A DNA stretch of 33,624 nt from an uncultured Ruminococcus sp. (GCA_945877315.1 CAMCRP010000036.1:1-33624); one strand, 5' to 3'; shown: positions 1-8,964, counted from the first letter of the stretch. Translations and numbers: made by a program. Notes: generated by a model not told the origin, from the sequence alone.

Positions 1-646
1 CAGCATATTCCCGTTCAATACGTTCGTCCTCGTCAGCCTCGGGAGAAACCTCTTCTATATCGGCAATTTTACGGCGAAGAATTTCCGCACGGTCTATTTT
101 TTCACGCTCGGAAAGTGCAAGCTTTTTTATCCTTCTGGCAGTTTCCTGAAGCTGACGGAAGCATTCCCGATAGTCGTTTATTTCGTCCTGCAGTTCGCCG
201 TAATTGTCCAGTATCTCAATATGCTTTTCAGGAGATAAAAGGGTCTGATTGTCATGCTGACCGTGAATGTTTATCAGTGTTTCGCCTATCTCACGAAGCA
301 CCGAAACAGCAGCAGCCTTTGAGTTTATTCTTGCAACGCTTCCACCGTCCGCCATTATCTCTCTTGTGACCGTTATCTCGTCATTTTCGTGGGAGATACC
401 AAACTCGTCAAGCTTCTTTACAGTAGCCTCGGGGAGATTTGTAAATCTTGCATTTACAACAGCCTTTTTGCAGCCGGTGCGGACAATATCCTTAGTTATC
501 CTCTGACCGAGAACGGCGTTAATTCCGCCGATAAGTATAGATTTTCCCGCACCCGTTTCGCCCGTGAAAACGTTGAAATTTTCCGAAAATGGTATAACTG
601 CATTTTTTATGACCGCAAGATTTTCAATATCCAGTTCATACAGCAT
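1..646 (-). CDS. recN: DNA repair protein RecN, N-terminal part (cut by the left edge)
   Basis: RecN is an SMC-like ATPase that acts early in double-strand-break repair. Translating back from the ATG at 644-646 gives MLYELDIENLAVIKNAVIPF, the typical RecN opening, then a Walker A motif (GETGAGKS) near residue 30 and the family segment INIHGQHDNQTLL near residue 120. The frame is open to the window edge, about 215 codons, so the coiled coil and the C-terminal ATPase half lie outside. The start is preceded by AAGGACGG, a usable ribosome-binding site. It follows argR by 25 bp on the same strand, as in most Firmicutes, and is probably the last or near-last gene of the operon seen here. Confidence 0.95.
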   Translation of the reverse strand, partial: MLYELDIENLAVIKNAVIPFSENFNVFTGETGAGKSILIGGINAVLGQRITKDIVRTGCKKAVVNARFTNLPEATVKKLDEFGISHENDEITVTREIMADGGSVARINSKAAAVSVLREIGETLINIHGQHDNQTLLSPEKHIEILDNYGELQDEINDYRECFRQLQETARRIKKLALSEREKIDRAEILRRKIADIEEVSPEADEDERIEREYA

Positions 647-671
647 ATTGGTTTACCGTCCTTAAAATTTT

Positions 672-1142
672 TCAAAATCTGTCTGCCCCTAGATTTTGAA
701 TGGATTTGTGAAGAGCCTCTCTGAGCTCATCGGCAAAATCGGCAGCGTCCGCCTCTGTCCTCATAAGAATAAATATGGTGTCATCTCCCGCAAGAGTGCC
801 GACTATTTTGGAATAATCCATTTTATCCAAAGTCATACATGCCGCCTGCGCCATGCCTGCGTGACATTTCACAACAACTGTGTTCAGCGCATAATCTATT
901 TCAATTACCGAATTGCTGAATATCATGGGAAAATCATAGTGATTTTTTACGGGAACAGCATATCTGCACTTACCGTTTTCGGGGATTGTTTTCACCAAAG
1001 CAAGCTCGTTAATATCTCTCGAAAGCGTTGCCTGAGTGACGATGATATTCTCCTTTTCAAGATACTCCTTAAGGGTTTCCTGGGTGTCTATCTCGTACTT
1101 TTCTATTATCTCCAGAATTTTCTTCTGCCTTTGTTTTTTCAT
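672..1142 (-). CDS. argR: Arginine repressor ArgR/AhrC
   Basis: This is a hexameric transcription regulator that senses arginine and controls arginine synthesis and breakdown. It is 156 aa, normal for the family. The N-terminal winged helix contains TQATLSRDINELAL (about residues 37-50), the DNA-recognition helix of ArgR. The C-terminal oligomerisation and arginine-binding domain carries GTLAGDDTIFILMR (about 116-129), where the GDD aspartates bind arginine in characterised members. I chose the ATG at 1140-1142. A TTG directly before it is also possible, and both sit at workable distances from an AAGGAG box. It lies 21 bp after nadK and 25 bp before recN; argR-recN adjacency is classic in Firmicutes. 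Confidence 0.95.
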   Translation of the reverse strand: MKKQRQKKILEIIEKYEIDTQETLKEYLEKENIIVTQATLSRDINELALVKTIPENGKCRYAVPVKNHYDFPMIFSNSVIEIDYALNTVVVKCHAGMAQAACMTLDKMDYSKIVGTLAGDDTIFILMRTEADAADFADELREALHKSIQNLGADRF

Positions 1143-1163
1143 CAAAAAGCTCTCCTTATCTGA

Positions 1164-2009
1164 CTATTTAAGCGAGCGCATAAGCTTCAAATTTACAGCG
1201 TCATAAAAACTGCCACCGTCAATTTCAATAAGCTTCAGGACACTTTCCGAGCGCATGACCTCAAGTTTATCTGACCTGTCAAAATGTATTTCCCGTGAAC
1301 CGTCCACCGAGAAAAAAACGTCCTCGGAGCAATGCTCCAGTTCAATAATATTCGACGGGTCAATCAGCATAGGTCTTGACCACAGCGAATGAGGACAAAC
1401 CGAAGCAAACTCTATGCAGGACAGCGTCGGTTCGATTATGGGGCCTCCCGCCGAAAGTGCGTAAGCCGTCGAGCCGGTAGGTGTGGAAAAAACAACACCG
1501 TCCGACCGCATATTGCTTATAACTCTGCCGTTAATGGAAACGGTAAAGTCTGCGATACGTGAAAACATTCTGGCGGTGATAACATCGTTAAGTGCTGTAA
1601 AACGGTCACTTTCACCGTTGTGATGATGGATAATGTCTATCATCATACGTTCCTGAATGGAATATTCTCCGCTGAATAGACGTTCCAGCTTTTGAAGCTC
1701 GTCCCGCTCAACAGAAGCCATAAAGCCAAGTCTTCCCGTGTTAATTCCAAGCAAGGGCTTGCCATTTTTCGCCGCATATCCCGAGCATTTGAGGATAGTT
1801 CCGTCACCGCCGATAGCGATAATAATATCACATTCGGAGGCAATTTCAGACATCTTCCCGATATTCACAAAATGGGCAGACGAAAACTGTTCCCTGTGAC
1901 TTTCCCTTACAAAAACCTCCGCCCCGTACCGATGAAGTATCTCGGCACAGGACAATGCGCAGCTCAGAGCATTTGATTTATCAAAATTCGGATACAGAGC
2001 GATCTTCAT
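1164..2009 (-). CDS. nadK: NAD kinase
   Basis: NAD kinase phosphorylates NAD to NADP using ATP or polyphosphate in the cytoplasm. The 281 aa length is normal. Diagnostic motifs are GGDGT (residues 67-71) in the nucleotide site, NTGRLGFMA (about 89-97), ALNDVITAR with the conserved Asn-Asp pair, and FSTPTGSTAYALSAGGP in the C-terminal substrate-binding domain. The ATG is preceded by AAAGGAAG at 8 nt. The stop is TAG, so amber is an ordinary terminator in this genome. It sits between tlyA and argR. Bacillus subtilis lacks nadK at this place, but many Clostridia have it in this operon. Confidence 0.96.
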   Translation of the reverse strand: MKIALYPNFDKSNALSCALSCAEILHRYGAEVFVRESHREQFSSAHFVNIGKMSEIASECDIIIAIGGDGTILKCSGYAAKNGKPLLGINTGRLGFMASVERDELQKLERLFSGEYSIQERMMIDIIHHHNGESDRFTALNDVITARMFSRIADFTVSINGRVISNMRSDGVVFSTPTGSTAYALSAGGPIIEPTLSCIEFASVCPHSLWSRPMLIDPSNIIELEHCSEDVFFSVDGSREIHFDRSDKLEVMRSESVLKLIEIDGGSFYDAVNLKLMRSLK

Positions 2010-2033
2010 AATATAAGCTTCCTTTCCGAAGCA

Positions 2034-2840
2034 TTAAGTGGTCTTCTTCGCCGAAAAAGCGATATTTGTTACTTCCTTGATCTTTTCCTGAGAAAGCTGT
2101 TCTGCAGCTTCCCCCGACGGCATTTTTCGGAGATACAAAAGATACTCCATATTTCCGTCGCCGCCTGTTATGGGTGAAGGTATTATCCCCACAGATGATA
2201 AACCGTTTTCCGCTGCCGACACGGAAACCTGCTTTATCACCGAGCAGTGAACCTTTTTGTCCTTAACAATTCCGTTTTTTCCGATATTTGAACGTCCCGC
2301 TTCAAACTGCGGCTTTATGAGCACTGCTGCATATTCTCCGCTTAACAGTTCGGAAATTTTCGGTAAGATCTGCGTTATTGAAATAAAGGAAACATCTGCC
2401 GAAATAAATCCAATGCTGTCATCGAAAGAATCCGCAGATACATCTTTGATGTTTGTCTTTTCCATATTGACAACTCTGCTGTCCGAGCGAAGTGCTTCAT
2501 CAAGCTGACCGTGACCCACATCAACAGCGTAAACCTTTGCAGCGTTGTTTTTCAGCATACAATCGGTAAACCCGCCTGTTGAAGCTCCGATGTCCATGCA
2601 GACAAGTCCGTCAAGTCTTATTTTGAATTCGTTTATCGCCGCTTCAAGCTTTAACCCTCCCCTTCCCACATAGGGGAGCTCTCCGCCCGTTATTTCCACC
2701 TTGTCGGCATCGCTAACGTCGGCAGAAGCCTTTGTAACGATCTTTCCGTTTACGGTCACATTACCCGATCTTATCATTTCCTTTGCCCGTTCACGGCTTT
2801 TGATAAGTCCGTTTTCTACGGTAAATAAATCCAGACGCAA
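2034..2840 (-). CDS. tlyA: TlyA/YqxC family rRNA 2'-O-methyltransferase
   Basis: TlyA proteins methylate ribose in rRNA (C1409 of 16S and C1920 of 23S in mycobacteria); older databases call them hemolysin A. The 268 aa protein opens with an S4 RNA-binding domain (residues 1-60, with SRERAKEMIRSGNVTVNGK), then a Rossmann methyltransferase domain with DIGASTGGFTD (83-93) as the SAM-binding loop. The start is a TTG directly after the dxs stop codon (TGATTG). This non-ATG start is supported because MRLDLFTVENGL aligns with the canonical TlyA N-terminus. The zero-gap junction suggests translational coupling to dxs. Confidence 0.93.
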   Translation of the reverse strand: MRLDLFTVENGLIKSRERAKEMIRSGNVTVNGKIVTKASADVSDADKVEITGGELPYVGRGGLKLEAAINEFKIRLDGLVCMDIGASTGGFTDCMLKNNAAKVYAVDVGHGQLDEALRSDSRVVNMEKTNIKDVSADSFDDSIGFISADVSFISITQILPKISELLSGEYAAVLIKPQFEAGRSNIGKNGIVKDKKVHCSVIKQVSVSAAENGLSSVGIIPSPITGGDGNMEYLLYLRKMPSGEAAEQLSQEKIKEVTNIAFSAKKTT

Positions 2841-4691
2841 TCAGCAATCCTCGCCTTCAAGAGTTTTTATCATACCTTCTGTATCAAGTCCCAGCTTTGC
2901 AAGCGCAGATGAAACAGATGCCTGTTTAACAAATCCCTCTGCCGCAACAATTTTTACCGGAATACCATATTCCGAAAGCTGAGCAGAAAGCAGCATTCCA
3001 ATTCCGCCGTTTTTAATACTCTCCTCAAAGAATATGACCTTTTTATATCCTTTGCAGATCTCAATTATTTCATGGCATATGGGATAAATTTTTGTAAGCT
3101 TCAATATATCAAAGCCGCTGCTGCTTTCGTATGCTTTATATAGATTGTCCCATATACGTCCGTAGGTAACAGCAAGTACGCTGCTTTCTCTGCAAATATG
3201 AGTGTAGCTGCAATTAAGACTGCTCTTATCAAATTCTGAAGTATCATTTCCTCTAGGATAACGCACCGCAACAGGTCCGTCGCAATCATATATAGCCTCG
3301 GATAAGCAAAGCCGCAGTTCTTCATAGCAGGACGGTGAATAGATAGTCATTCCGGGTATGCAGGAGAGCATCGGAACATCAAAGATACCCTGATGCGTTT
3401 CGCCGTCCTCACCCACAATTCCCGCCCTGTCAATGCCCAGAACAATGTGCAGCGGTTCAATGGAGCAGTCGTGAACGAGCTGATCGAAGGAACGCTGAAT
3501 AAAGCTTGAATACACGGCAAAAACAGGTATTTTTCCCGAACGAGCAAGACCGCCTGAGAATGTAACTCCATGCTGCTCTGCAATGCCCACATCAAAAAAT
3601 CTGTCGCTGTGCTCAGCAGCAAAATACTGTAACCCCGTACCGTATTTCATAGCCGCAGTTATCGCACAGATCCTGTCATCATTTTTTGCTAACTCATTCA
3701 AATGCCTTCCGAATTCGGCGGAAAAGCTGTCCTCAGAAATAAAGTCGGGATCCTTGTTGACATAAGCCTTTACAGGAACGCCGTGAAATGCCCCGGGGTT
3801 GTTTTCCGCAGGCTTGAAGCCCTTTCCTTTTACAGTATTTACGTGAATAAAAACAGGCTTGTCAATGCGCTTTGCTATGTTCAGAACTTCCTCCAGCTCA
3901 CGGATATTGTGTCCGTCCACAGGTCCGAGATAGGTAAATCCCAACTCCTCAAACATTGTAGACTGATAGACTATACCCTTCAAAAGCGACTTTGAACTGC
4001 GCATAATATTCTTGATAGACTTACCGCCCACAGGAATAGCATCAAGCGCCTTTTCGACTTTTTTCTTTGCAGACAAATAGCTTGAATTTCCCCTGATCTT
4101 TGTAAGATATTTTGCCAGCGCACCTACATTTCTGGAAATTGACATATCGTTGTGATTAAGGATAACAATGAGCTTTGCCTTGCTTTTGCCTGCATTGTTA
4201 AGCCCCTCGTATGCAATTCCTCCCGTAAATGCGCCATCGCCGATGACTGCAATTGCATGGTGAGTATCGTCACCGTTAAGGTGCATCGCCTCTGCCATTC
4301 CCAGAGCGGCAGATATGGAAATACTGCTGTGTCCGCTGATAAATGCGTCATGCTCCGATTCGGAGGGACGAGTAAATCCCGAAAGACCGTTTTCCTTCCT
4401 GAGCTCCGAAAATTTATCCAGACGTCCGGTAAGCAGCTTGTGAGTGTATGCCTGATGCCCCACATCGAAAACAAATTTGTCATTCGGCGAATCAAATACC
4501 CTGTGCATAGCAAGTATCAGTTCAACTGTGCCAAGATTAGACGAAAGATGACCGCCGTTTTTCATGACCGTCTTGATCATTGTTTTTCTGATGTCACGGC
4601 AAAGCTCATCACATTCGGAATAGGAAAGCTTTTTTACATCGGAAGGAAGCACTTTCATATCAGAAAGCTTTACTTTTTTCTTGTCCATCAT
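2841..4691 (-). CDS. dxs: 1-deoxy-D-xylulose-5-phosphate synthase
   Basis: DXS condenses pyruvate and glyceraldehyde-3-phosphate in a thiamine-diphosphate-dependent reaction, the entry step of the MEP isoprenoid pathway. The 616 aa length is slightly short but within the family. Visible motifs are GGHLSSNLG (46-54), the TPP motif GDGAFTGGIAYEGLNNAG (151-168), LNHNDMSISRNVG (178-190) and DRAGIVGEDGETHQGIFD in the transketolase-like middle domain. In the TPP motif LNHND replaces the commoner LNDNE, keeping the metal-binding Asn but changing the Asp. Two ATG codons stand in tandem (4691 and 4688) after AGGTAGGA, and either may be used. It is clustered with ispA, the prenyl synthase using the pathway's products. 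Confidence 0.96.
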   Translation of the reverse strand: MMDKKKVKLSDMKVLPSDVKKLSYSECDELCRDIRKTMIKTVMKNGGHLSSNLGTVELILAMHRVFDSPNDKFVFDVGHQAYTHKLLTGRLDKFSELRKENGLSGFTRPSESEHDAFISGHSSISISAALGMAEAMHLNGDDTHHAIAVIGDGAFTGGIAYEGLNNAGKSKAKLIVILNHNDMSISRNVGALAKYLTKIRGNSSYLSAKKKVEKALDAIPVGGKSIKNIMRSSKSLLKGIVYQSTMFEELGFTYLGPVDGHNIRELEEVLNIAKRIDKPVFIHVNTVKGKGFKPAENNPGAFHGVPVKAYVNKDPDFISEDSFSAEFGRHLNELAKNDDRICAITAAMKYGTGLQYFAAEHSDRFFDVGIAEQHGVTFSGGLARSGKIPVFAVYSSFIQRSFDQLVHDCSIEPLHIVLGIDRAGIVGEDGETHQGIFDVPMLSCIPGMTIYSPSCYEELRLCLSEAIYDCDGPVAVRYPRGNDTSEFDKSSLNCSYTHICRESSVLAVTYGRIWDNLYKAYESSSGFDILKLTKIYPICHEIIEICKGYKKVIFFEESIKNGGIGMLLSAQLSEYGIPVKIVAAEGFVKQASVSSALAKLGLDTEGMIKTLEGEDC

Positions 4692-4695
4692 AATC

Positions 4696-5163
4696 CTACC
4701 TCGGCATTACCAAAGCGATAATAACACCCAACACCGCACCGACAAAAACCTCCAGCGGATTGTGTCCCAGAAACTCTTTCAGTTCCTTTCTCTTCTTGCT
4801 GCTCTCTTCGCTTTCCGTATCAATAAGGTCCTTGAACTTAAAATCAAAAAGCCTGTTCATGCGGTTTATCTCCTGAGCATGAAGTCCCGCTGCCCTGCGC
4901 ACACCCATAGCATCATACATTACTATCATAGCAAGAATAAACGCCAGAGCAAACTCGGTTGACTCAACTCCGTTGTGTATCCCCGTTGCCACAAGCGCAG
5001 AGGTCACAAGAGCAGAGTGTGAACTTGGCATTCCTCCCGAGCCGACAAGTCTTTCTGCCTTAAAAGTATGGCGGGTAAAGGTGTAAAGCAAGGTCTTGAT
5101 CAGCTGAGCCGCCGCCCAGCCGACAACTCCGCTTGCAAGAACATAATTGTACGAAAATGCCAT
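4696..5163 (-). CDS. DUF212 (YuiD-like) membrane protein, PAP2-related fold
   Basis: A 155 aa protein of the DUF212 family, described as related to acid phosphatase and vanadium-dependent haloperoxidase. Seen: an N-terminal hydrophobic segment (about 7-25), GSGGMPSSHSALVTSALVA (about 41-59) matching the PAP2-type serine-histidine signature, further hydrophobic segments near 70-85 and 135-152, and GHNPLEVFVGAVLG at the C-terminus with the second conserved His. It lies 4 bp before dxs and 10 bp after ispA, so it is co-transcribed with isoprenoid genes. PAP2 relatives often act on prenyl or lipid pyrophosphates; such a role here is inference from family and neighbours. YuiD of B. subtilis has no firmly established function that I know. 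Confidence 0.88.
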   Translation of the reverse strand: MAFSYNYVLASGVVGWAAAQLIKTLLYTFTRHTFKAERLVGSGGMPSSHSALVTSALVATGIHNGVESTEFALAFILAMIVMYDAMGVRRAAGLHAQEINRMNRLFDFKFKDLIDTESEESSKKRKELKEFLGHNPLEVFVGAVLGVIIALVMPR

Positions 5164-5173
5164 TAATATTACC

Positions 5174-6079
5174 TCAATTCTTTCTATTAAGAAGATGCCT
5201 TGTCAAATCAACAAGAAAACCATTATCATCAAATATTTCAAGAGCCTTCAATGCCTTATCGGTGTATTCAGCCGCAGCGGCACGGGCATTATCAAGACCA
5301 TTCAGAGATACAAAAGTAGTTTTATGCTGCTTTTCATCGCTGCCCGCAGGCTTTCCGAGAGCTTCGGTGGTCTGAGTAACGTCCAGAATATCATCGGTTA
5401 TCTGAAATGCGATTCCCAGATTTTCCGCATATTCACAGGCAGCCAATCGCTTCTCCTTATCGGCATTTGCCGAGATGCAGCCGACTTCACAGGCACATTT
5501 AAGCAGTGCTCCCGTTTTCTTTGAATACATTTTCAAAAGCGACGAAACATCATCACAGCCGCCGTTTTCAAAGGAAAGGTCCAGCACCTGACCGCCTATC
5601 ATTCCGCCGATACCCGCATATTCCGCAAGTTTGCCTATGATCTCAGTCTTTTGTCCGTCCGACAGACAGCTGCTGTTTGCCGCAGTTCCAAAAGCGTGAG
5701 TAAGCAGCGTATCTCCCGCCAGCAGTCCAAACGCTTCACCGAATTTTTTGTGACAGGAAAGCCGTCCCCGACGGTAATCATCGTCGTCCATACAGGGAAG
5801 GTCATCGTGTATAAGCGAATAGGTGTGTATCATCTCCACAGCAGCCGCCGCATCAACAGCATTTTCAGGAATTCCGCCGCACACACGACAAAATTCCAAC
5901 GCCAGTACAGGACGAATACGCTTTCCGCCCGATGAAAGCGACCACCATACAGCATCTGCGCACCGTTCGGAAACGATGCCCTCACCGCCAACGGAATGAA
6001 GCATTTCATTTATCTCGGCAAGCTTTCTTCCGATAAGCTCTGTATATTCGCTAAAGCGCGCATTTGTCAGAACGTTCAT
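5174..6079 (-). CDS. ispA: Farnesyl diphosphate synthase (short-chain prenyltransferase)
   Basis: This enzyme condenses isopentenyl diphosphate with allylic primers, usually to farnesyl diphosphate, feeding undecaprenyl phosphate and quinone synthesis. The 301 aa protein shows GGKRIRP (51-57), the first aspartate-rich motif DDLPCMDDDDYRRG (92-105) and the second DDILD (229-233). The HTYSLIHDD context just before the first motif and the two-residue insertion in DDLPCMD are typical of bacterial IspA enzymes making C15. It begins 1 bp after the xseB stop, so translation is probably coupled. Order xseA-xseB-ispA-dxs is conserved in Firmicutes. Confidence 0.94.
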   Translation of the reverse strand: MNVLTNARFSEYTELIGRKLAEINEMLHSVGGEGIVSERCADAVWWSLSSGGKRIRPVLALEFCRVCGGIPENAVDAAAAVEMIHTYSLIHDDLPCMDDDDYRRGRLSCHKKFGEAFGLLAGDTLLTHAFGTAANSSCLSDGQKTEIIGKLAEYAGIGGMIGGQVLDLSFENGGCDDVSSLLKMYSKKTGALLKCACEVGCISANADKEKRLAACEYAENLGIAFQITDDILDVTQTTEALGKPAGSDEKQHKTTFVSLNGLDNARAAAAEYTDKALKALEIFDDNGFLVDLTRHLLNRKN

Positions 6080-6080
6080 A

Positions 6081-6284
6081 TCATACTTCCTCTGTTACGA
6101 TCTCGCCCGTTTCGGGATTGATCTTGCTAAGCTTTAGCTTTGCACAGTCAAGCTGCTTTTTACATTCTGCAGCTGCAGCAACACCCTCCGTGTAAAGCTC
6201 TACTGCTTTTTCAAGTGGCAGATCACCATTTTCAAGCAACGAAATTATCTCATCAATTCTTTCGATAGATTTTTCAAAAGACAT
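6081..6284 (-). CDS. xseB: Exodeoxyribonuclease VII small subunit
   Basis: XseB partners XseA in exonuclease VII, which degrades single-stranded DNA to oligonucleotides in both directions. The 67 aa length is usual. The family pattern is clear: FEKSIERIDEIISLLENGDL (3-22) followed by PLEKAVELYTEGV (23-35) and a coiled-coil helix ending CKKQLDCAKLKLSKI. An AAGGAG box lies 10 nt upstream of the ATG. It follows xseA by 27 bp and precedes ispA by 1 bp, the standard order. Confidence 0.95.
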   Translation of the reverse strand: MSFEKSIERIDEIISLLENGDLPLEKAVELYTEGVAAAAECKKQLDCAKLKLSKINPETGEIVTEEV

Positions 6285-6311
6285 CTTGATACAACTCCTT
6301 TAAACTTCCGA

Positions 6312-7508
6312 TTATTTGTTATTATCAATGATCTCGGCATCCACAAAACCATCTGAAAATCTGATTTTTATACGTCCGCAGCCAGCATCTGCACTGCTTT
6401 TTATCATTTTATCGTTTTCGGAATAAACAATAGCATATCCCTTTGACATAATTTTCAGCGGACTTACCAATTCAAGCCGTTCTGCAGCTCGTGCCAGCCT
6501 GTTTTCATACCCTCCGAAGCAACGTTCGGAGGCAGCCGCTAAACGCTTTTCGGTCAGCGACAGTATCTTTTCGTTCTTTTCCAGAACCGCATACGGAGAA
6601 TGTGCCGAAAGCAATTTCATACGCTTGTCCGTTTCATTGTAAAGTCTGTCAACATAACCTGAAAATGCTTCGGAAAGCTTACCTTTGTATCCCTCCAAAG
6701 CAGCTCGCATAACCGATATATCGGGGACTGCAAGCTCTGCCGCCGCAGACGGAGTAGGTGCTCTCAGGTCGGAAACAAAGTCTATTATGGTAGTGTCCGT
6801 TTCGTGTCCCACTGCGGATATAACGGGAGTTTCACATTCATAGACAGCCCGTGCGATCTTCTCGGAATTGAAGCAGAAAAGGTCCTCTGCGGAGCCTCCT
6901 CCCCTGCCTACAATAATTAGATCAAGCCCGCAGCTGTCGGCATATTTCAAAGCCTTGCTTACCGACTCCGGAGCAGTATCTCCCTGAACCGCAGCACCAA
7001 AAACCGTTACCTCGGCAATAGGATAACGCCTTGAAATAATATTTAGCATATCCTGCAGCGCAGCCGCACCGAAGGAAGTAACGATACCGATTTTTTTCGG
7101 ATAGACAGGCAGCTGCTTCTTGTGGGCTTCATCAAAAAGTCCTTCCTTCATAAGCCTGTCCTTGAGCTGTTCAAAAGCAACAAAAAGCGCACCTGCACCA
7201 TCAGGCTGAATATCTGTTACATACAGCTGATAAACTCCGTCACGTTCAAAAACCTGTACACTGCCCGACACTGTCACGGACATTCCGTTTTCAGGCATAA
7301 ATTTAAGTCTGGAAGCAAAGCTGTTGAACATTACAGCCTTAACAGCTGCGTCCTTATCTTTCAGAGTAAAATAGAAATGCCCGGTTTTATAATGATTTGT
7401 AAAACCCGATATTTCTCCTCTGACAAGTATACCACGAAGCTTAATATCTTCTTTAAGCTTAAAGGAAATATATCTGTTAAGCTGAGAAACAGTAAGAATA
7501 CTGCTCAT
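6312..7508 (-). CDS. xseA: Exodeoxyribonuclease VII large subunit
   Basis: XseA is the catalytic subunit of exonuclease VII. The 398 aa protein has an N-terminal OB fold (about 1-100, with FTNHYKTGHFYFTLKD) for single-strand binding, then the catalytic domain with GRGGGSAEDLFCFN (201-214) and SAVGHETDTTIIDFVSD (231-247) followed by RAPTPSAAAELA, all hallmark positions. A helical C-terminal arm follows. The length is at the short end of the family (about 400-450). Its ATG overlaps the stop of the TsaD-like gene by 4 bases (ATGA), indicating coupling. Confidence 0.96.
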   Translation of the reverse strand: MSSILTVSQLNRYISFKLKEDIKLRGILVRGEISGFTNHYKTGHFYFTLKDKDAAVKAVMFNSFASRLKFMPENGMSVTVSGSVQVFERDGVYQLYVTDIQPDGAGALFVAFEQLKDRLMKEGLFDEAHKKQLPVYPKKIGIVTSFGAAALQDMLNIISRRYPIAEVTVFGAAVQGDTAPESVSKALKYADSCGLDLIIVGRGGGSAEDLFCFNSEKIARAVYECETPVISAVGHETDTTIIDFVSDLRAPTPSAAAELAVPDISVMRAALEGYKGKLSEAFSGYVDRLYNETDKRMKLLSAHSPYAVLEKNEKILSLTEKRLAAASERCFGGYENRLARAAERLELVSPLKIMSKGYAIVYSENDKMIKSSADAGCGRIKIRFSDGFVDAEIIDNNK

Positions 7509-8455
7509 TTCACAACACCGCCTTTTACGGATAATGCAGCATATACAGCCGTTCCCGCCGCATTGTCGCAGGAAAACTCGGGGGAGGCAAACGACGCATT
7601 GAAGCGATTTTCCAATCTATTTCGTATTATCTTATTTGACATAACACCGCCTGCATATACAACGTCATCACAGGGATTTTCCAAAAGCGCATACTCCGTC
7701 ATTGCCTCGACCGCAGACAGTACGCTTTCCAGACAAAATTTAGCAATATCCTCCGCAGGCTCACCGTTTTCAAGCATTTTTGCGCACTTGTTTTCCACTC
7801 CCGAAAGAGAACAGCAGCCGTCCCGAAGCTTTGATTTTATTTTGTATGTACGCTTGCTTTTCTCAGCCAGCTTTTCCAACTCAGCACCGCATGGAAAACT
7901 GAGTCCCAGCATAACTCCGCATCTGTCCACAGCCTGTCCCGCCTTTAAATCGAGAGAGGTCGACAGTTCGGTTATACGAATTATGCTTTCGGAGTCGGGC
8001 TCACAAAGCAGACAATCGGTAGTTCCTCCGCTGACGTGAAATGCGATGAATTTCTTTCCAATAAGGTCAAATCGTCCCGCAGAAAAAAGTGCTGCAAGGA
8101 TATGCCCCGTCTGATGAGAAGTCTTGTAAACAGGTATATTCATCACCGCCGACAGCGACTCGGCAAGTCCCGTTCCGCAGAGAAAACAGGGCATATAAGA
8201 CCCCTCCGCATTTCTAGGCTTTTCGGAAACGCCTATCCCGCATATCTCAGGCTTGTCCATCCCCGAAAACAGTTCCCCGATAATTTTCGGCAGCTGAACA
8301 GTGTGATGAAAAACAGCATCACTCTGCCGCAGTCCCTTTTCACCGGGCTTTACGGGCAGCAGCATTTTCTTCTGCAAAACCTGTCCGTTTTCGGGAAAAT
8401 ATAATGCCGCAGAAGTCGTATAGTTGCTGGTATCTATTCCGAGAAAGCACTTCAT
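7505..8455 (-). CDS. TsaD/Kae1-like protein (peptidase M22 superfamily), probable paralog
   Basis: A 316 aa ASKHA-fold protein related to TsaD, the enzyme of tRNA t6A synthesis. Seen: IDTSNYTTSAAL (7-18) as the phosphate-1-like loop, HQTGH (114-118) matching the HxxxH metal site, HVSGGTTDCLL (140-150) and YAGGVMSNK near the C-terminus with the GGV(A/M)xN motif. It differs from canonical TsaD in the EGSYMPCFLCGTGLAESL segment, where TsaD has GPGxYTGLRVG, so I read it as the paralog family found in Clostridia rather than the essential tRNA enzyme. It occupies the place held by folD in B. subtilis, between nusB and xseA, overlapping both by 4 bp. A true TsaD elsewhere in the genome would confirm the paralog reading. 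Confidence 0.8.
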   Translation of the reverse strand: MKCFLGIDTSNYTTSAALYFPENGQVLQKKMLLPVKPGEKGLRQSDAVFHHTVQLPKIIGELFSGMDKPEICGIGVSEKPRNAEGSYMPCFLCGTGLAESLSAVMNIPVYKTSHQTGHILAALFSAGRFDLIGKKFIAFHVSGGTTDCLLCEPDSESIIRITELSTSLDLKAGQAVDRCGVMLGLSFPCGAELEKLAEKSKRTYKIKSKLRDGCCSLSGVENKCAKMLENGEPAEDIAKFCLESVLSAVEAMTEYALLENPCDDVVYAGGVMSNKIIRNRLENRFNASFASPEFSCDNAAGTAVYAALSVKGGVVK

Positions 8456-8895
8456 TCGCTCTTTTCCTTCTTGGCAAGATCGCTTGAAAATGTACCGAGA
8501 ACGCCGTTGATAAACTGAACATCGGGCTCCATTGAAAACTTTTTCGCAAGCAATACAGCTTCATTAATTGCAACATTAACAGGCACACGCTCATTATAAA
8601 GGCACTCATAAATCGCTATCTCAAGAATAGCAACAGATGCCTTTGGTATTCTGCCAAACTGTCTTTTATCACTGTAGCCTTCGATAATTTTATCAAGCTC
8701 GTCCTTCTTTTCCCAAACGCCTTTGAAAATATCCTCGGCATCTGCGAAAATTATAGCACTATCCTTGTCACTTTCTCCGAAATCAAAAAGCTCGGATTCC
8801 AGTGCGGCACTTATAATCTCCTCCGGATCCTCGTTTCTGAATGAATTTTCAAAAAGCAGAATAAAAGCCGCTTCTCTTGATTTTCTTCTTTTCAT
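8452..8895 (-). CDS. nusB: Transcription antitermination factor NusB
   Basis: NusB with NusE (S10) binds boxA RNA and supports antitermination of rRNA operons. The 147 aa protein begins MKRRKSREAAFILLFENSF, the typical NusB opening, and ends with NERVPVNVAINEAVLLAKKF and FINGVLGTFSSDL, both conserved helices. I start at the ATG at 8893-8895, not the longer open frame reaching 8943, because AAGGAG lies 9 nt upstream and the alignment begins there. It overlaps the next gene by 4 bp. Asp23-like then nusB is the classic order. Confidence 0.94.
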   Translation of the reverse strand: MKRRKSREAAFILLFENSFRNEDPEEIISAALESELFDFGESDKDSAIIFADAEDIFKGVWEKKDELDKIIEGYSDKRQFGRIPKASVAILEIAIYECLYNERVPVNVAINEAVLLAKKFSMEPDVQFINGVLGTFSSDLAKKEKSE

Positions 8896-8964
8896 ATTTT
8901 GCTTCTCCTTTATAATAAAAATCCTATTGACAGCGCAAAGCAAGCCCTTAAAAAGAGCCTGCTT

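Noticed and set aside
7122..8039. 305-codon open frame on the plus strand
   Set aside because: It is antisense to xseA and the TsaD-like gene, both with conserved motifs; the translation is low complexity and unrecognised.
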